The position numbers and the translations under genes are program-made. Shown one piece after another: positions 63,371 to 64,000 of a stretch of 64,000 bases of DNA (its first letter is position 1; each line of letters opens with the position of its first letter). The notes beneath the pieces are model-generated. The model did not search any database. It was not told the DNA's origin and saw nothing but the letters and a program-made list of their open reading frames with translations. This stretch comes from Rhytidiadelphus loreus (taxonomy: Eukaryota > Streptophyta > Bryopsida > Hypnales > Hylocomiaceae): positions 2,048,501 to 2,112,500 of the forward strand of contig OX344763.1 in the NCBI GenBank assembly GCA_947034895.1, given 5' to 3'.

Positions 63371-64000
63371 TGAATAAAACTTGTTGGATTTGTAATGAGG
63401 TTCTTTTGACATGATGATTTTTTGAAATTTTTGTGTTCTTTATAACTATAATTTCATTTTTGCAAATCGAATTTTGAACTAGAGCCAATGCAATTTTGGC
63501 TTAGTCAACCACTTGACATACTTCCACATTTGTAATTTTAGAAAAATATGTACTCTGGTAACACCAAATCCAACCATTAGATAAGACAACAACTTCAAAA
63601 AGTATCTCCACAAATTATAATGACTTCCATCCAAGCAGTAATGATAAAGAAATGTTAGTTCCAATCTAATCATCGTCTAGAAACTAGATGTTGGAGCACT
63701 TAGGGTTAATCCACATTTTGACCATTTCTTGCTATTTGCTCTTGATGTGAATTTCAGCCATAAAAATAATGTTTTTTTAATTTGAGTCTTGCTAATGAAA
63801 TAATGCTTATTAAGTGTAGTTTCTACTCCAATTGGAAATTTAGAAAAATTCATAAATTTCAATATTTTATAGCAATATGAGCTTTGGACCTATAACCATG
63901 GTTTGTTGATTTTCTAATTTTAGAGTGACATGGTAACTTTGATTTTTACCATGATGTTCTACACAATAATATACATTTATGATGAAAATTTCAGATTTTC
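63371..64000. other. AT-rich intergenic DNA to the window end
   Basis: Short frames only, with no domain recognised. Confidence 0.5.

Overview
This is an AT-rich plant nuclear window with few genes and many transposon remnants. Intron-containing genes, plant-type jacalin lectin and trihelix domains, and decayed TKL kinase, NB-ARC and helical-bundle fragments lying side by side suggest a bryophyte, most likely a moss. That assignment is inference; no marker gene fixes the species.

Three genes look intact, all on the + strand. (1) 19113-22257: six exons that join in frame (613 aa) and put a BTB/POZ domain and a trihelix DNA-binding domain in one protein. (2) 43359-50229: nine exons that join in frame (1573 aa), with one GRF zinc finger near each end, an AT-hook and a nuclear localisation signal. 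(3) 59771-62493: four exons that join in frame (453 aa), a cytosolic-type lectin with three jacalin domains, each cut by a phase-0 intron at the same place.

Several dead genes can be read through their damage: an NB-ARC fragment (1760-2575, -), a TKL-like kinase (2690-4430, +) and a helical N-terminal domain (4795-5160, -), which together look like a scrambled moss immune-receptor or kinase locus; a hAT transposase (25528-27480, -); a Ty1/copia gag fragment (33052-34430, -); an ATG5 remnant (42073-43147, +) directly upstream of the GRF gene; and an unprocessed RABB1/Rab2 GTPase pseudogene (57790-59090, -).

The rest is largely small DNA transposons. Two near-identical 0.92-kb non-autonomous CACTA elements lie in opposite orientation 30 kb apart, each with a 3-bp target duplication; one split the kinase and the other split the copia gag. 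Two more CACTA-type elements (17004-18158 and 31853-32068) also keep perfect 3-bp duplications. A separate MITE family has five copies, each with an internal hairpin around GTGGC. Other inverted-repeat elements, three dispersed repeat families, tandem repeats and two strong hairpins are also present. The most unexplained structure is 36720-38345, where the near-palindrome ACAAATTGT, exact or with one or two changes, occurs about 20 times. Exon borders were inferred by eye from splice consensus and frame continuity, and many repeat borders are approximate.
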